Shown here: piece after piece, positions 22,786 through 31,341 of the stretch
Layout of the letters: each line of letters starts with the position of its first letter
Numbering within the stretch: the first letter of the stretch is position 1
NCBI GenBank assembly: GCA_023415235.1
Contig: JAEZLP010000052.1
Coordinates: 1-38,773 of the forward strand
Reading direction: 5' to 3'
DNA length: 38,773 bases
Source: Bacillota bacterium
Lineage (GTDB): Bacteria > Bacillota > Clostridia > Peptostreptococcales > Anaerovoracaceae
Made by a program: the position numbers and the translations under genes
Notes under the pieces: generated by a model
Told to the model about the DNA's origin: nothing
Databases searched by the model: none
What the model saw: only the letters and a program-made list of their open reading frames with translations

Positions 22786-24183
22786 TTATACGGGATAAAC
22801 CATATCTTCTTCATTCAGAAGCGAGGAATCGATCTGATATCTCTTTGCGTTTCTGTACTTGAAGAATTCGATAGACGGCTGCGGGAAGAGCGCTCTTGTT
22901 AGGACGTCCTCATCCTGCTCCACATACTGGGCAACTTCCTTTTTGATCTTTTCCAGCTCCGGCTCGATCAGATCCGCAGGCCTGCAGGTAATCACTTCTT
23001 CGTCGCCGATGATTTTCTTCACGATCTCTTCTTTGATGGGAACCGTGGTCTTGCCGTACATGCCTTTCACCAGCTGCTTGACCTCATTGGGTACCATCTT
23101 GTACCGTTCTCCTGCAACGATATTCAGTACAGCCTGGGTGCCCACAATCTGGCTTGTGGGAGTAACAAGAGGCGGATATCCCAAATCCTCTCTTACTCTG
23201 GGTACCTCTCTCAGCACTTCTTCAAATTTATCCATTGCATTGGACTGTTTCAGCTGGGAGACCAGATTGGACAGCATTCCGCCCGGCACCTGGTAGATCA
23301 GGGTGTTGATATCAACTCCCATCAGCTTGGGATCCAGCAAACCGGAAGCAATGTATTTTTCACGGATCGGTCTGAAGTATTCCGCTGCATGGTTGAGAAG
23401 GTCCATATTCAAGCCGGGATCATATTCTGTTCCTCTGAACGCATAGGCAAGCGGTTCTGTGGACGGCTGGGAGGTCCCTTCTCCGAACGGAGACAACGCG
23501 GTATCGACGATATCGACTCCCGCTTCCGCCGCCTTCATGTAAGTCATGCTTCCCATCCCGCTGGTCGCATGAGTGTGGAGCTCAAGCGGAATCTTGACAG
23601 ATTTTTTAATCTGTTTGACCAGTTCAAATGTATTGTAGGGACTGAGCAGACCAGCCATATCCTTGATGCAGATCGAGTCTGCGCCCATGTCCTGGATCTC
23701 CTTTGCAAGCTTGATAAACACCTCATTGGTGTGGGCAGGGCTGATGGTATAGGAGATGGCGCCCTGGGCATGACCGCCATATTTTTTTGTGGCTTCAATG
23801 GCCCTCTGCAGGTTTCTCGTATCGTTCAGGGCATCGAAAATACGAATGATGTCAATTCCGTTTCCGATGGCCTTGTTCACAAATTCATCCACCACATCAT
23901 CTGCATAATGCTTGTATCCAAGCAGATTTTGCCCTCTTAAAAGCATCTGAAGCTTCGTATTCTTTACGTTTTTCCGGATCGTTCTCAGACGTTCCCACGG
24001 GTCCTCATTTAAAAACCTGAGACAGGCGTCGAAGGTTGCCCCGCCCCATACTTCCATCGCATGATATCCAACACCATCCAAAATTTCCAGAATTGGAAGC
24101 ATCTCTTCGGTTGTCATCCGTGTTGCGATCAGTGACTGATGGCCATCCCGCAAAATTGTTTCCGTGATTTTTACCTTAGCCAT
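22786..24183 (-). CDS. Carboxyltransferase subunit of oxaloacetate decarboxylase / pyruvate carboxylase type
   Basis: The 465-residue protein starts MAKVKITETILRDGHQSLIATRM and has the DRE-TIM metallolyase barrel: LRDGHQS, EVWGGATFDACLRFL, LRGQNLLGY, DALNDTRN, KDMAGLL with the catalytic Lys, and LHTHATSGM with metal His residues, then a PYC/OADA helical domain. The reaction is carboxyl transfer between oxaloacetate and biotin. It ends at YPV without a biotin-lipoyl domain or AMKM motif, so it resembles the transcarboxylase 5S or a split OadA, and needs a separate biotin carrier not in this window. Frames open to 24195, but GGAGGGG just before ATG 24183 sets the start. It is a single gene with its own promoter and terminator. 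Confidence 0.88.
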   Translation of the reverse strand: MAKVKITETILRDGHQSLIATRMTTEEMLPILEILDGVGYHAMEVWGGATFDACLRFLNEDPWERLRTIRKNVKNTKLQMLLRGQNLLGYKHYADDVVDEFVNKAIGNGIDIIRIFDALNDTRNLQRAIEATKKYGGHAQGAISYTISPAHTNEVFIKLAKEIQDMGADSICIKDMAGLLSPYNTFELVKQIKKSVKIPLELHTHATSGMGSMTYMKAAEAGVDIVDTALSPFGEGTSQPSTEPLAYAFRGTEYDPGLNMDLLNHAAEYFRPIREKYIASGLLDPKLMGVDINTLIYQVPGGMLSNLVSQLKQSNAMDKFEEVLREVPRVREDLGYPPLVTPTSQIVGTQAVLNIVAGERYKMVPNEVKQLVKGMYGKTTVPIKEEIVKKIIGDEEVITCRPADLIEPELEKIKKEVAQYVEQDEDVLTRALFPQPSIEFFKYRNAKRYQIDSSLLNEEDMVYPV

Positions 24184-24220
24184 TTTCCCCTCCATTTTTC
24201 AACATGTCTTATTTCAATTA

Positions 24221-24321
24221 TCCGCCCAAATGATGATTTGGACGGACTATAAATGAAACACATTCTATTTTAGAAATTAATACCTCGCTATATTATATAG
24301 TAGTATAATCAGGAAATGCAA
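24221..24321 (-). promoter_or_regulatory. Promoter and leader hairpin of the carboxyltransferase gene
   Basis: On the minus strand TTGCAT (24321-24316) and TATAAT (24297-24292) are 18 bases apart. In the leader, TCCG-c-CCAAAT (24221-24231) pairs with ATTTGG-a-CGGA (24236-24246), an 11-bp stem with one mismatch, about 40 bases before the start codon. It has no U-run and may be an operator or mRNA structure. Confidence 0.5.
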
Positions 24322-24353
24322 TACTATCCTTTTGATGTATACAATATATACAC

Positions 24354-24782
24354 TCAGATTATTTCAATCTCGTCTCCTGCCCGGACTGTTCCGCCTTGAA
24401 TCACCCTTGTGAAGATCCCTTCCGTGGGCATGACGCAGGACCCTGTCTGCTGTTTGATTGCGCAGCCATGATGACATTCCTTTCCGATCTTTGAAACCTC
24501 CTGAATGGTCTCTCCGATTTTCAGCCTGGTGCCGATCGGCAGCGTTTTCAGTTCGATTCCCCGAGTCGTAATATTTTCCGCAAATACTCCGGCCCCCAGC
24601 TTCAAGCCCATCGCCCTCATTTTATCAACACTCTCGTCCGCCAGCAGACTTACCTGCCTGATATCATCCAGACCGAAGTGGGCATCTCCCTTGATTCCGC
24701 CCTCCATAAATTCTGCCTGCTCCACCGGCAGTTTGACCACACCTGTCTTTTCACTGACATTGATGGATAATACCTTTGCCAT
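24354..24782 (-). CDS. MOSC-domain protein
   Basis: The 142-residue protein is a stand-alone MOSC domain, the beta-barrel found in molybdenum cofactor sulfurases. GIKGDAHFG, RQVSLLADES, GVFAENITTRGI, IGTRLKIGE and the conserved Cys within KECHHGC are present. Such small MOSC proteins are thought to handle sulfur or molybdopterin for enzyme maturation. GGAGGAG 8 bases before ATG 24782 is the start; the frame opens 15 codons earlier but there it overlaps moaC. It is downstream of moaC and moaA in one operon. Confidence 0.9.
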   Translation of the reverse strand: MAKVLSINVSEKTGVVKLPVEQAEFMEGGIKGDAHFGLDDIRQVSLLADESVDKMRAMGLKLGAGVFAENITTRGIELKTLPIGTRLKIGETIQEVSKIGKECHHGCAIKQQTGSCVMPTEGIFTRVIQGGTVRAGDEIEII

Positions 24783-24810
24783 CTGCTTTCTCCTCCAACC
24801 TCTTCTTATA

Positions 24811-25290
24811 TTATTCTCCGCTGACATAATCCCCGGACTTGCCGCCGGACTTCTTTACCAGCCTGATATCGGCAATTCGCATTCCTCTGTCCACAGCCTT
24901 GCACATGTCGTAAATGGTCAGGGCGGCAACGGAAACTGCATGAAGGGATTCCATCTCGATTCCCGTTTTACCGACAGTTGAGGCGCAGGCTTCAATATGG
25001 ATTGCCGAGTTTTCTTCGTCCAGTATGAAATTCATCTCGACCCCGGTAATGAAAATATTATGACACATGGGTATGGCCGATGAAGTATTCTTCGCCGCCA
25101 TGATCCCTGCGGTCTGGGCTACGGAAAGCACATCCCCTTTTTTCATTGTTCCGTCCTTGATCCGCTGAAGGGTTTCCGGCTTCATAAAAATACTGCCTGT
25201 CGCAACCGCGATTCGTTTTGTATCCTCTTTGTCTCCGACGTCCACCATTCTGGGCCGTCCGTTCTGATCGATATGGGTGAATTGTTCCAT
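24811..25290 (-). CDS. moaC: Cyclic pyranopterin monophosphate synthase
   Basis: MoaC turns 3',8-cyclo-7,8-dihydro-GTP into cyclic pyranopterin monophosphate, the first committed molybdopterin precursor. The conserved start FTHIDQNGRPRMVDVGDK, KKGDVLSVAQTAGIMAAKNTSSAIPMCHNI, GVEME-type strand and the MCKAVDRGM(R)I active-site block are present over 159 residues. The ribosome site GGAGG is formed by the Gly-Gly codons ending moaA, two bases after its stop, so the pair is translationally coupled. Confidence 0.96.
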   Translation of the reverse strand: MEQFTHIDQNGRPRMVDVGDKEDTKRIAVATGSIFMKPETLQRIKDGTMKKGDVLSVAQTAGIMAAKNTSSAIPMCHNIFITGVEMNFILDEENSAIHIEACASTVGKTGIEMESLHAVSVAALTIYDMCKAVDRGMRIADIRLVKKSGGKSGDYVSGE

Positions 25291-25292
25291 CG

Positions 25293-26252
25293 TTAGCCTC
25301 CGATCTGGCTCATGCCGCGTTCCACAGGCTTGGCGCCGTCATTCAGATGATGCTTTTCTCCCTTGCGGAGTATTGCCTCCCGGATGGTGTCCTTCAGCAG
25401 TTCATCATCCCCTGTCTTCAACACACTGTTCAAATCGATTTCCTCATCGGTGTGCAGGCATGGTTTAAGCTTGCCGTCCGCCGTCAGCCGGATTTTATCG
25501 CAGGAGCTGCAGAACATATTGCTCATGGGACTGATAAACCCGATATTTCCTTGGGATTCCGGATAACGGTAAAGCTCTGCTACTCCCTCCTGCTTATGCA
25601 GGGGGATCAGGCTTGGCAGCTTCTTTTTGATTTCTTCAGAGGACAAATATTGATAATCCTTGTTCTGACCGGCTCTGCCTATGGGCATCAGCTCAATAAA
25701 ACGGATATTGATGGGATGGTTGATGGAAAGCTGGACAAAATTCAGAAGCTCATCATCATTAAATCCCTTCATCATCACAACGTTCAGCTTCAGCGGAGTC
25801 AGCCCCGCCTTCAGTGCTGCATTGATACCCTCAAACGCCGCATCCAAATCACCACCCCGGGTGATTTCCTCGTATCTGTGATATAGCAGGGAATCCACAC
25901 TGACATTCACTCGCTGAAGCCCGGCGGCCTTCAACGCATCAGCCTTGTCCGCCAGGAGGGTGCCGTTGGTTGTCATGGCCAGCTCCTCAACGCCATCAAT
26001 GGAACTCAGACTTTTTACTAGATCTACGATCCCCAATCTCGCCAGGGGTTCTCCTCCCGTCAGCCTGTATTTCGTGATTCCCAGCGATGTGGATGCTTTT
26101 ACGATCCTTGTGATGTCTTCGTAAGATAAGATTTTTCCGTGTCCAAGGTTTTGAACACCTTCTTCCGGCATGCAGTATTTGCATCGGAGATTGCACCGGT
26201 CGGTAACGGATATTCTCATATATTTAATTTCTCTGTTAAAGCTGTCTTTCAT
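25293..26252 (-). CDS. moaA: GTP 3',8-cyclase, radical SAM
   Basis: MoaA uses SAM to convert GTP to 3',8-cyclo-7,8-dihydro-GTP. The N-terminal Cys-x3-Cys-x2-Cys (CNLRCKYC, about 18-25) binds the SAM 4Fe-4S cluster. The C-terminal CSSCDKIRLTADGKLKPC holds the second cluster. The chain ends in the conserved Gly-Gly (QIGG) required for activity. Length 319 is typical. It leads a moaA-moaC-MOSC operon; moaB, moaD/E, moeA and any molybdoenzyme are outside the window. Confidence 0.96.
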   Translation of the reverse strand: MKDSFNREIKYMRISVTDRCNLRCKYCMPEEGVQNLGHGKILSYEDITRIVKASTSLGITKYRLTGGEPLARLGIVDLVKSLSSIDGVEELAMTTNGTLLADKADALKAAGLQRVNVSVDSLLYHRYEEITRGGDLDAAFEGINAALKAGLTPLKLNVVMMKGFNDDELLNFVQLSINHPINIRFIELMPIGRAGQNKDYQYLSSEEIKKKLPSLIPLHKQEGVAELYRYPESQGNIGFISPMSNMFCSSCDKIRLTADGKLKPCLHTDEEIDLNSVLKTGDDELLKDTIREAILRKGEKHHLNDGAKPVERGMSQIGG

Positions 26253-26360
26253 AACTACCCTCGCTGTTCAATTGATGTCAGATGTTGCCGACGCAATACC
26301 GCCGAAACATTTTCCATTCCATTTCATTTTACATGATATCCTGTCCCCAGTCAATTTTGT

Positions 26361-26392
26361 GAAAATAAAAAGAGAAACCTTTCGGTTTCTCT
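26361..26392 (-). terminator. Terminator of the speD-speE operon
   Basis: AGAGAAACC (26371-26379) and GGTTTCTCT (26384-26392) form a perfect 9-bp stem with a 4-base loop; TTTTTATTTT follows on the minus strand. Confidence 0.85.
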
Positions 26393-26412
26393 TGCCTGCG
26401 ATTGATATTTTA

Positions 26413-27291
26413 TTACACTTCCACGGAAGCGAGAATGTCCTGCACATAATTGGGAAGAGCAAAGGCTCCTCTGTGGAGATCCACATTATAATATCTGGTA
26501 TTCAATCCGAATTGCTTCCAGAGCTTCGGCTTCATATCGGCAACCGGGTCGAAGCATTTGGATGCAAATCCGAAATACCAGTAACCGGAAGCATAGGTTG
26601 GGGTGTTGAAGCCGAATACCTTTGCTATGGGGAAGGTTTTCTTGATCTTTGCATGTGCCTTTTTCATCTCTTCGATATCTCCCTCAAAGAAAGCGCCCTC
26701 ATGCTGGTTGATCAGGATTCCCTTTTCGCTTAAAGCCCGGAAGCAGTCCTGGTAAAAGCCGACGGTAAACAAGCCTTCCCCCGGCCCTGCGGGATCGGTG
26801 GAATCAACCAGAATCAGGTCATATGCTCCGGTCGGGGCTTCATGAACAAATTTCAACCCGTCGTCAAACATCAGATTAAGTCTTGGTTCGCTGGTAAATA
26901 CGGACGAAGTGATAGGCATATATTTCTGGCAGGCTCTTACCACAGCTTCATCAATTTCAACCATATCGATTTTTTCAATCGTTTTATATCTCGCAACCTC
27001 TCTGGCCGTACCGCCGTCTCCCCCTCCGATGATCAGAACATTTTTGATATCGGGGTTGACGCACATTGCCGGATGGCAAATCATATCGTGATAAACGAAT
27101 TCATCCTTTTCCGTTACCTGGGTATATCCGTCGAGAACCATAAATACGCCGAAGGTTTCGTTGCGGAACATTTCCAGCTTTTGAAACGGGGTCTGCTCCA
27201 CGTGGAGCACCTCATCGATCTTAAGGGACAACTTGACGTCGTCATCCATATAATATTCGGAAAACCATAAATCACTGTTTTTTAAGAGCAT
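26413..27291 (-). CDS. speE: Spermidine synthase
   Basis: SpeE transfers aminopropyl from decarboxylated SAM to putrescine. The N-terminal beta domain with LEMFRNETFGVFMVLDG, VLIIGGGDGGTAREVARY for nucleotide binding, MVEID, FDDGLKFV, and LVDSTDPAGPGEGLF with the catalytic Asp are all present; 292 residues is normal. GGAGG 7 bases before the ATG supports the start. It is 14 bases after speD, so both enzymes of the pathway are made together. Confidence 0.96.
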   Translation of the reverse strand: MLLKNSDLWFSEYYMDDDVKLSLKIDEVLHVEQTPFQKLEMFRNETFGVFMVLDGYTQVTEKDEFVYHDMICHPAMCVNPDIKNVLIIGGGDGGTAREVARYKTIEKIDMVEIDEAVVRACQKYMPITSSVFTSEPRLNLMFDDGLKFVHEAPTGAYDLILVDSTDPAGPGEGLFTVGFYQDCFRALSEKGILINQHEGAFFEGDIEEMKKAHAKIKKTFPIAKVFGFNTPTYASGYWYFGFASKCFDPVADMKPKLWKQFGLNTRYYNVDLHRGAFALPNYVQDILASVEV

Positions 27292-27305
27292 ATCCGCACC
27301 TCCAC

Positions 27306-28088
27306 CTATACCTTATCCGGCAAATTTCTGCCGTAGAATACTTCATCCATTTCTTTTCTTAGTTTTGCAGTAATGAGATTGATCTCATCCGTGGAAATAT
27401 CATCCACGGAGAAATTGAAAAAGTAGTTGTCCAGATCAAAGCTCTTCAGCTTGCACTTGGTATGAAAGATGTTTTCCTGGAATACGTTTACATCGATCAT
27501 AAAATACTTGTCGATAATATCCTGGCTGATGTAGTTTTGGATCGAGTTCAGTTTATGATCGATAAACATCTTTTTTCCGGTGATGTCCCTGGTAAAGCCT
27601 CTTACCCGGTAATCCAGCGTCATCATATCTGCCGCAAAGCTTTCGATCAGATAGTTTAACGCCATAAGAGGTGAGATTTCTCCGCAGGTGGACACATCGA
27701 TGTCCGCCCTGAAGGTGCATACGCCCCCGTCCGGATGATACTCGGGATAGGTGTGCACCGTAATGTGGCTTTTATCTAAATGAGCAACAACAGAAGGATT
27801 ATCCACATGCACCTCGGATTCCGGAGGAGAGCTTCCCTCGCAAATCAGAATGGTAACGCTCGATCCCTGGGGATCATAATCCTGCACAGCAATATTCAAG
27901 ATTTTCGCGCCGATGATTTCCACGACATTTCGTAAGATTTCTGTCAGCTTGGCCGCGTTGTACTGCTCGTCAATATATTCAATGTATGCTTTCCGGTCCT
28001 CCACGGTCTTCGTATAGCAGATATCATACATGTTAAAGCTCAATGTCTTAGTCAGATTATTAAACCCATATAATTGTAATTTTTCCAA
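27306..28088 (-). CDS. speD: S-adenosylmethionine decarboxylase proenzyme (long, E. coli-type)
   Basis: SpeD makes decarboxylated SAM for spermidine synthesis. The 260-residue chain begins MEKLQLYGFNNLTKTLSF and contains DYDPQGSSVTIL and the self-cleavage site HLDKSHITVHTYPE, where the Ser after Lys becomes the pyruvoyl group. Its length matches the gammaproteobacterial form rather than the 120-130-residue Bacillus form. The start codon appears to be TTG; the upstream GGAAG is a weak ribosome site, but homology of the first residues is convincing. speE follows directly. Confidence 0.95.
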   Translation of the reverse strand: MEKLQLYGFNNLTKTLSFNMYDICYTKTVEDRKAYIEYIDEQYNAAKLTEILRNVVEIIGAKILNIAVQDYDPQGSSVTILICEGSSPPESEVHVDNPSVVAHLDKSHITVHTYPEYHPDGGVCTFRADIDVSTCGEISPLMALNYLIESFAADMMTLDYRVRGFTRDITGKKMFIDHKLNSIQNYISQDIIDKYFMIDVNVFQENIFHTKCKLKSFDLDNYFFNFSVDDISTDEINLITAKLRKEMDEVFYGRNLPDKV

Positions 28089-28257
28089 TTTAAACTTCCC
28101 ACAACCTTTCTCTTTTGGACTTCCATGATCCTAATTGGACAATTATACATTGTAACATCAGTATATGTAAAAAGCAATGGAGTTGTCCCAATATTTTTAT
28201 ACAATCCATGGGAATTTTTCAGTTCCGTCATCCTTCCGGATTAACGGCTTTTATCTG

Positions 28258-28266
28258 TGGTATAAT
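28258..28266 (+). promoter_or_regulatory. Extended -10 promoter element
   Basis: TGG-TATAAT at 28258-28266 is an extended -10 box; no clear -35 is needed. It lies 33 bases before the ATG at 28300. The region 28089-28257 shows no other feature. Confidence 0.5.
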
Positions 28267-28299
28267 AGATACATAAAAAACGCGATAGAGGTGATCTCC

Positions 28300-28872
28300 A
28301 TGACGGATGAAGGATTAAAAAAGCTTCTGGGCTTTCTTCTCAGAAATAAGGACACGGCGGTATCTTTGCTTGAAAATTTCAGACCGGAAGATGTAGAGAG
28401 AGGAATACTCGCAATCCCCGAAAAAATGATAAACCGGGATATTAAAATGTTGGTTATGGATCAGGCCGGCGAATATCTGAACGACTACGAATTGTTGTTC
28501 CTTCAGAATTCCGTACTGGTGGATCTGGATCTAAACGCCAAGCAGCTTGGCAGGTTGAAGGCAAAGTATCTCCTCACCATTGCCGGATTTGATTTTCATG
28601 GGAATACCCACCGGGTACGCTTTTCCTATAAGGAGGACGTCCGGTCGGAAGGAAATTTCATGCAGAGCATGGCGCTCAAGGCGGCAGGTTTGAAGGGAAG
28701 CCTTCTGCAAACCGCCTCTGAAATGATGAAGCTCTCTTTCATCCAGGTTGAAAAGGATACCATTGACATCAATCTTGACGAACTGAGCTTTATGAAGAAA
28801 GTCCCTCCGGAACTGTCTGTCAGCTATATCAGCAGTGAAGACGGGCTGCTGAAGCTCAAATTTCATATATAA
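28300..28872 (+). CDS. Protein of unknown function, 190 residues
   Basis: The ATG at 28300, preceded by AGAGGTGATCTCC, gives a chain starting MTDEGLKKLLGFLLRNKDTAVSLLENF. I do not recognise it. Residues 1-70 are mostly helical with charged residues; from about 80 the chain alternates hydrophobic and polar residues (VLVDLDLNAKQL, YLLTIAGFDFHGNTHRVRFSYKED, LSVSYISSEDGLLKLKFHI), suggesting a beta-rich C-terminal domain of lipid-binding or barrel type. No signal peptide, membrane segment or cysteine pattern is seen. The open frame extends to 28177 but the promoter and ribosome site lie inside that extension. It is a single gene with a strong terminator. Confidence 0.75.
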   Translation: MTDEGLKKLLGFLLRNKDTAVSLLENFRPEDVERGILAIPEKMINRDIKMLVMDQAGEYLNDYELLFLQNSVLVDLDLNAKQLGRLKAKYLLTIAGFDFHGNTHRVRFSYKEDVRSEGNFMQSMALKAAGLKGSLLQTASEMMKLSFIQVEKDTIDINLDELSFMKKVPPELSVSYISSEDGLLKLKFHI

Positions 28873-28875
28873 TTA

Positions 28876-28906
28876 AAGGAGGGCGCTGCCCTCCTTCGTT
28901 TTTTTC
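28876..28906 (+). terminator. Intrinsic terminator after the 190-residue gene
   Basis: A perfect 9-bp stem, AAGGAGGGC (28876-28884) and GCCCTCCTT (28888-28896), has a 3-base loop and is followed by CGTTTTTTT. Confidence 0.85.
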
Positions 28907-28926
28907 ATATGGTAATAGCTTATCGG

Positions 28927-29358
28927 TTATTTGGCGTAGATCTCTTCCTTGTTGATGACATTAATTCCTTTTGCGGTCAGTTCCTCCACTGCCTTTTCCT
29001 GATCGTCGACCTTGAGAACCACATAAGGCATTTCCTTTTTTCTCATAATGAAGGAATAAATATATTCGATGTTGATGTCCGCGTCTCTGAGGATGTTGAA
29101 AATCTGGTTCAGGCTTCCCGGCTTGTCTTCCGGTTCCACAGCGATTACCTTGCTCAGCTTCGCGACGATTCCTTCCTTTCTAAGAATCTCCACTGCCCGG
29201 TCAGGGTCATCGACGACGATTCTTAAAATCCCGTATTCCGCAGTATCGAACACGGCAATTGCCCGAATGTCGATATTATGCGCTATGAGAATATCCGTCA
29301 ACTCCGACAGGCTTCCTTTTTTGTTCGGTATAAAGATTGATATTTGTTTAATCAGCAT
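28927..29358 (-). CDS. Tandem ACT-domain protein paired with phenylacetate-CoA ligase
   Basis: The 143 residues hold two ACT domains (about 1-68 and 70-143): IKQISIFIPNKKGSLSELTDIL and VIAVEPEDKPGSLNQIFNILRDADINIEYIYSF, each with the Gly after a turn that binds amino acids. Such proteins regularly sit beside phenylacetate-CoA ligase genes in anaerobes and are thought to sense an amino acid or aryl acid. The ATG directly follows the TAG stop of the ligase gene, and its ribosome site GGGAGGT lies in the ligase's last codons, so translation is coupled. Confidence 0.9.
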   Translation of the reverse strand: MLIKQISIFIPNKKGSLSELTDILIAHNIDIRAIAVFDTAEYGILRIVVDDPDRAVEILRKEGIVAKLSKVIAVEPEDKPGSLNQIFNILRDADINIEYIYSFIMRKKEMPYVVLKVDDQEKAVEELTAKGINVINKEEIYAK

Positions 29359-30672
29359 CTATTTTACCTCCCTCATATCGATGACTCTCTTGGCTTTTCC
29401 CTCAAATCTTGCTAGGCTTCGCGGTTCTACAAGATTTACTTTGGCTTCAATACCCAGCACCGTCCGCAGCTGATGCCGGATTTTTTGGTTCAGATTCTCC
29501 AGCAGGGTGAAGGAATCCAGCAGATTCGCGTCCACAAGCTCCACATCCACCTCAATCTTATCCAGGTATCCCTTCTTGAACACCTTGATCTGATAATGAG
29601 GTCCAATTCCGTCAATACGCAGAAGCACGTCTTCGATCTGGGAGGGGAATACATTGACGCCTCCCAGAATCAGCATATCGTCCGAACGGCCCTGGATTTT
29701 GGACATCCTGACCGTGGTTCTTCCGCAATCGCAGGTTTCATAATGCAAGGATGTGATATCCTTGGTCCGGTATCGAAGAATCGGAAGCGCCTCCTTTGTG
29801 ATGGTGGTTATGACCAGCTCTCCTACCTCGCCTTCGCCTAAAACCTTTCCCGTAGCCGGATCAATAATTTCCGGGATAAAGTGGTCCTCGCTGATGTGCA
29901 TCCCCTTAAGGGCAAGGCACTCGCCGGATACTCCCGGTCCGATCAGTTCACTCATGCCATAGTTCTCCGTCGCAAAGAGCCCCCATCGCTCGTTGATCTC
30001 TCTTCTCATGCTCTCCGTGGAGCCTTCTCCTCCGAACAACCCCCATTTCAGTTTGAGGTCTTTTTTCGGTTCGAGGCCCATTTCCCGGGCGACCTCGGCC
30101 ATATGTAAAGCATAGGATGGTGTGCTGATCAGAGCAGTGGTGCCGAAATCCTGCATGATCATAATCTGCTTTTCCGTATTCCCGCTGGACATGGGAATCA
30201 CGGATGCTCCCACCTTTTCAAGTCCCTGGTGCAGCCCGAAAGCGCCGGTGAACAAGCCGTAGCCAAAGGAGATCTGCGCCGTATCTTCATCGTTCACCCC
30301 CGCCATGGTCACGATACGGGCGATCAGCTCGCTCCAGGTCTCCATATCCTTCCTTGTATACCCGACCACCGTGGGCTTACCTGTAGTGCCTGAGGATGCA
30401 TGAAACCGTACGATATCCTTCTTAGGCGAGGCAAAGAGCCCAAATGGATAATTCTTTCTGAAATCGTCTTTCACAGTAAACGGGATGGCAGATAAGTCCT
30501 CAAGGCGCTTGATCCCGTCAGGCTCAATTCCGGCTTCTTTCAGTTTATTTCTATAATGCGGAACGTTTTCATAAACCCTTCTTACTGTTTTTTTCAGCCG
30601 TTCCAGCTGAATTGTTTCATATTCTTCTCTGCTCAGGGTTTCCTCCCTGCTCCAGATTCTGCTGTCAGTCAT
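29359..30672 (-). CDS. paaK: Phenylacetate-CoA ligase
   Basis: This is a member of the ANL adenylate-forming superfamily that activates phenylacetate or related aryl acids (for example indoleacetate from aromatic amino acids) to CoA thioesters. Motifs are SSGTTGKPTVVGYT for phosphate binding, YGMSELIGPGVSGEC, RYRTKDI and GRSDDMLILGGVNVFPSQIE. The frame opens to 30777, but ATG 30672 (MTDSRIWSREETLSREE, the usual family start) has GGAGGT 10 bases upstream and gives 437 residues. The ACT gene is directly coupled. Aromatic amino-acid fermentation is the likely context; the 2-oxoacid oxidoreductase is not in the window. Confidence 0.92.
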   Translation of the reverse strand: MTDSRIWSREETLSREEYETIQLERLKKTVRRVYENVPHYRNKLKEAGIEPDGIKRLEDLSAIPFTVKDDFRKNYPFGLFASPKKDIVRFHASSGTTGKPTVVGYTRKDMETWSELIARIVTMAGVNDEDTAQISFGYGLFTGAFGLHQGLEKVGASVIPMSSGNTEKQIMIMQDFGTTALISTPSYALHMAEVAREMGLEPKKDLKLKWGLFGGEGSTESMRREINERWGLFATENYGMSELIGPGVSGECLALKGMHISEDHFIPEIIDPATGKVLGEGEVGELVITTITKEALPILRYRTKDITSLHYETCDCGRTTVRMSKIQGRSDDMLILGGVNVFPSQIEDVLLRIDGIGPHYQIKVFKKGYLDKIEVDVELVDANLLDSFTLLENLNQKIRHQLRTVLGIEAKVNLVEPRSLARFEGKAKRVIDMREVK

Positions 30673-30829
30673 TCTCCTACGTACCTCCCGGGATTTTCTT
30701 GCGTCATGCGGATTCTGGTAAAAAAAATACTTCCGGCAAGCAGAAGTATCGATATCTATTCCAAAATCAAATTGCATGCTTCTATGCTACTTACCTACGG
30801 AACAATCATAGCACAGAAAGGGCAGACTT

Positions 30830-31291
30830 TCAAGAGGAAGCAGGCCTTTCAGCCGTGTTCTCGTTGAAAAAAGAAACCGTCGCGGTAGCGGCCAGCTTTC
30901 CCGTGCTGCGGATAAACCCCTCGCAGTACAAATGGGTAAGCTTTTTACCGGCAAGACTGGTTTTCACATGGACTTCAAAAACCTCTCCCAAATGAACCGG
31001 CCTTATGAAAACGGTGTCAAGATGGATGGTGGGGGCAAAGCTGCGGTCTGCAAAGAAGCGTGCGAGAAGGCCCGTTGCAATATCAAAAGCAGCTGCAATG
31101 ATTCCTCCATGCATTACGCCGACCCGGTTTCGTTCCCATTCCAGGACGGGAAAAGCGATGACGAGAGTCTTCTCTTCATAGCTGCACCGGACAAATTCAG
31201 GTCTCATCATGGCATTGACCGAATCCGCCTGTTTCAGGTACATTTTCTCCACTTCTTCCTTGATGGTTTTTTCCATTGTGCTCTGATCCAT
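30830..31291 (-). CDS. PaaI-type hotdog-fold thioesterase
   Basis: The 153-residue protein has the PaaI/YdiI hotdog signature NRVGVMHGGIIAAAFDIATG, with the conserved HGG and catalytic Asp/Glu region, and IHLDTVFIRPVHLGEVFEV. It should hydrolyse aryl- or acyl-CoA and fits with the neighbouring aryl-CoA ligase, perhaps to free CoA from stalled products. AGGTAGGA lies before the ATG. It is 158 bases upstream of paaK, so co-transcription is possible but not shown. It is divergent from superoxide reductase. Confidence 0.88.
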   Translation of the reverse strand: MDQSTMEKTIKEEVEKMYLKQADSVNAMMRPEFVRCSYEEKTLVIAFPVLEWERNRVGVMHGGIIAAAFDIATGLLARFFADRSFAPTIHLDTVFIRPVHLGEVFEVHVKTSLAGKKLTHLYCEGFIRSTGKLAATATVSFFNENTAERPASS

Positions 31292-31341
31292 GATTTCCTA
31301 CCTTTCTGCTTTCAGCCGCTCTGTCTCTAGCTAAACTGTAC

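Noticed and set aside
26253..26360. Moco riboswitch before moaA
   Set aside because: The region is too short and lacks the conserved stem pattern; only an ordinary spacer is visible.
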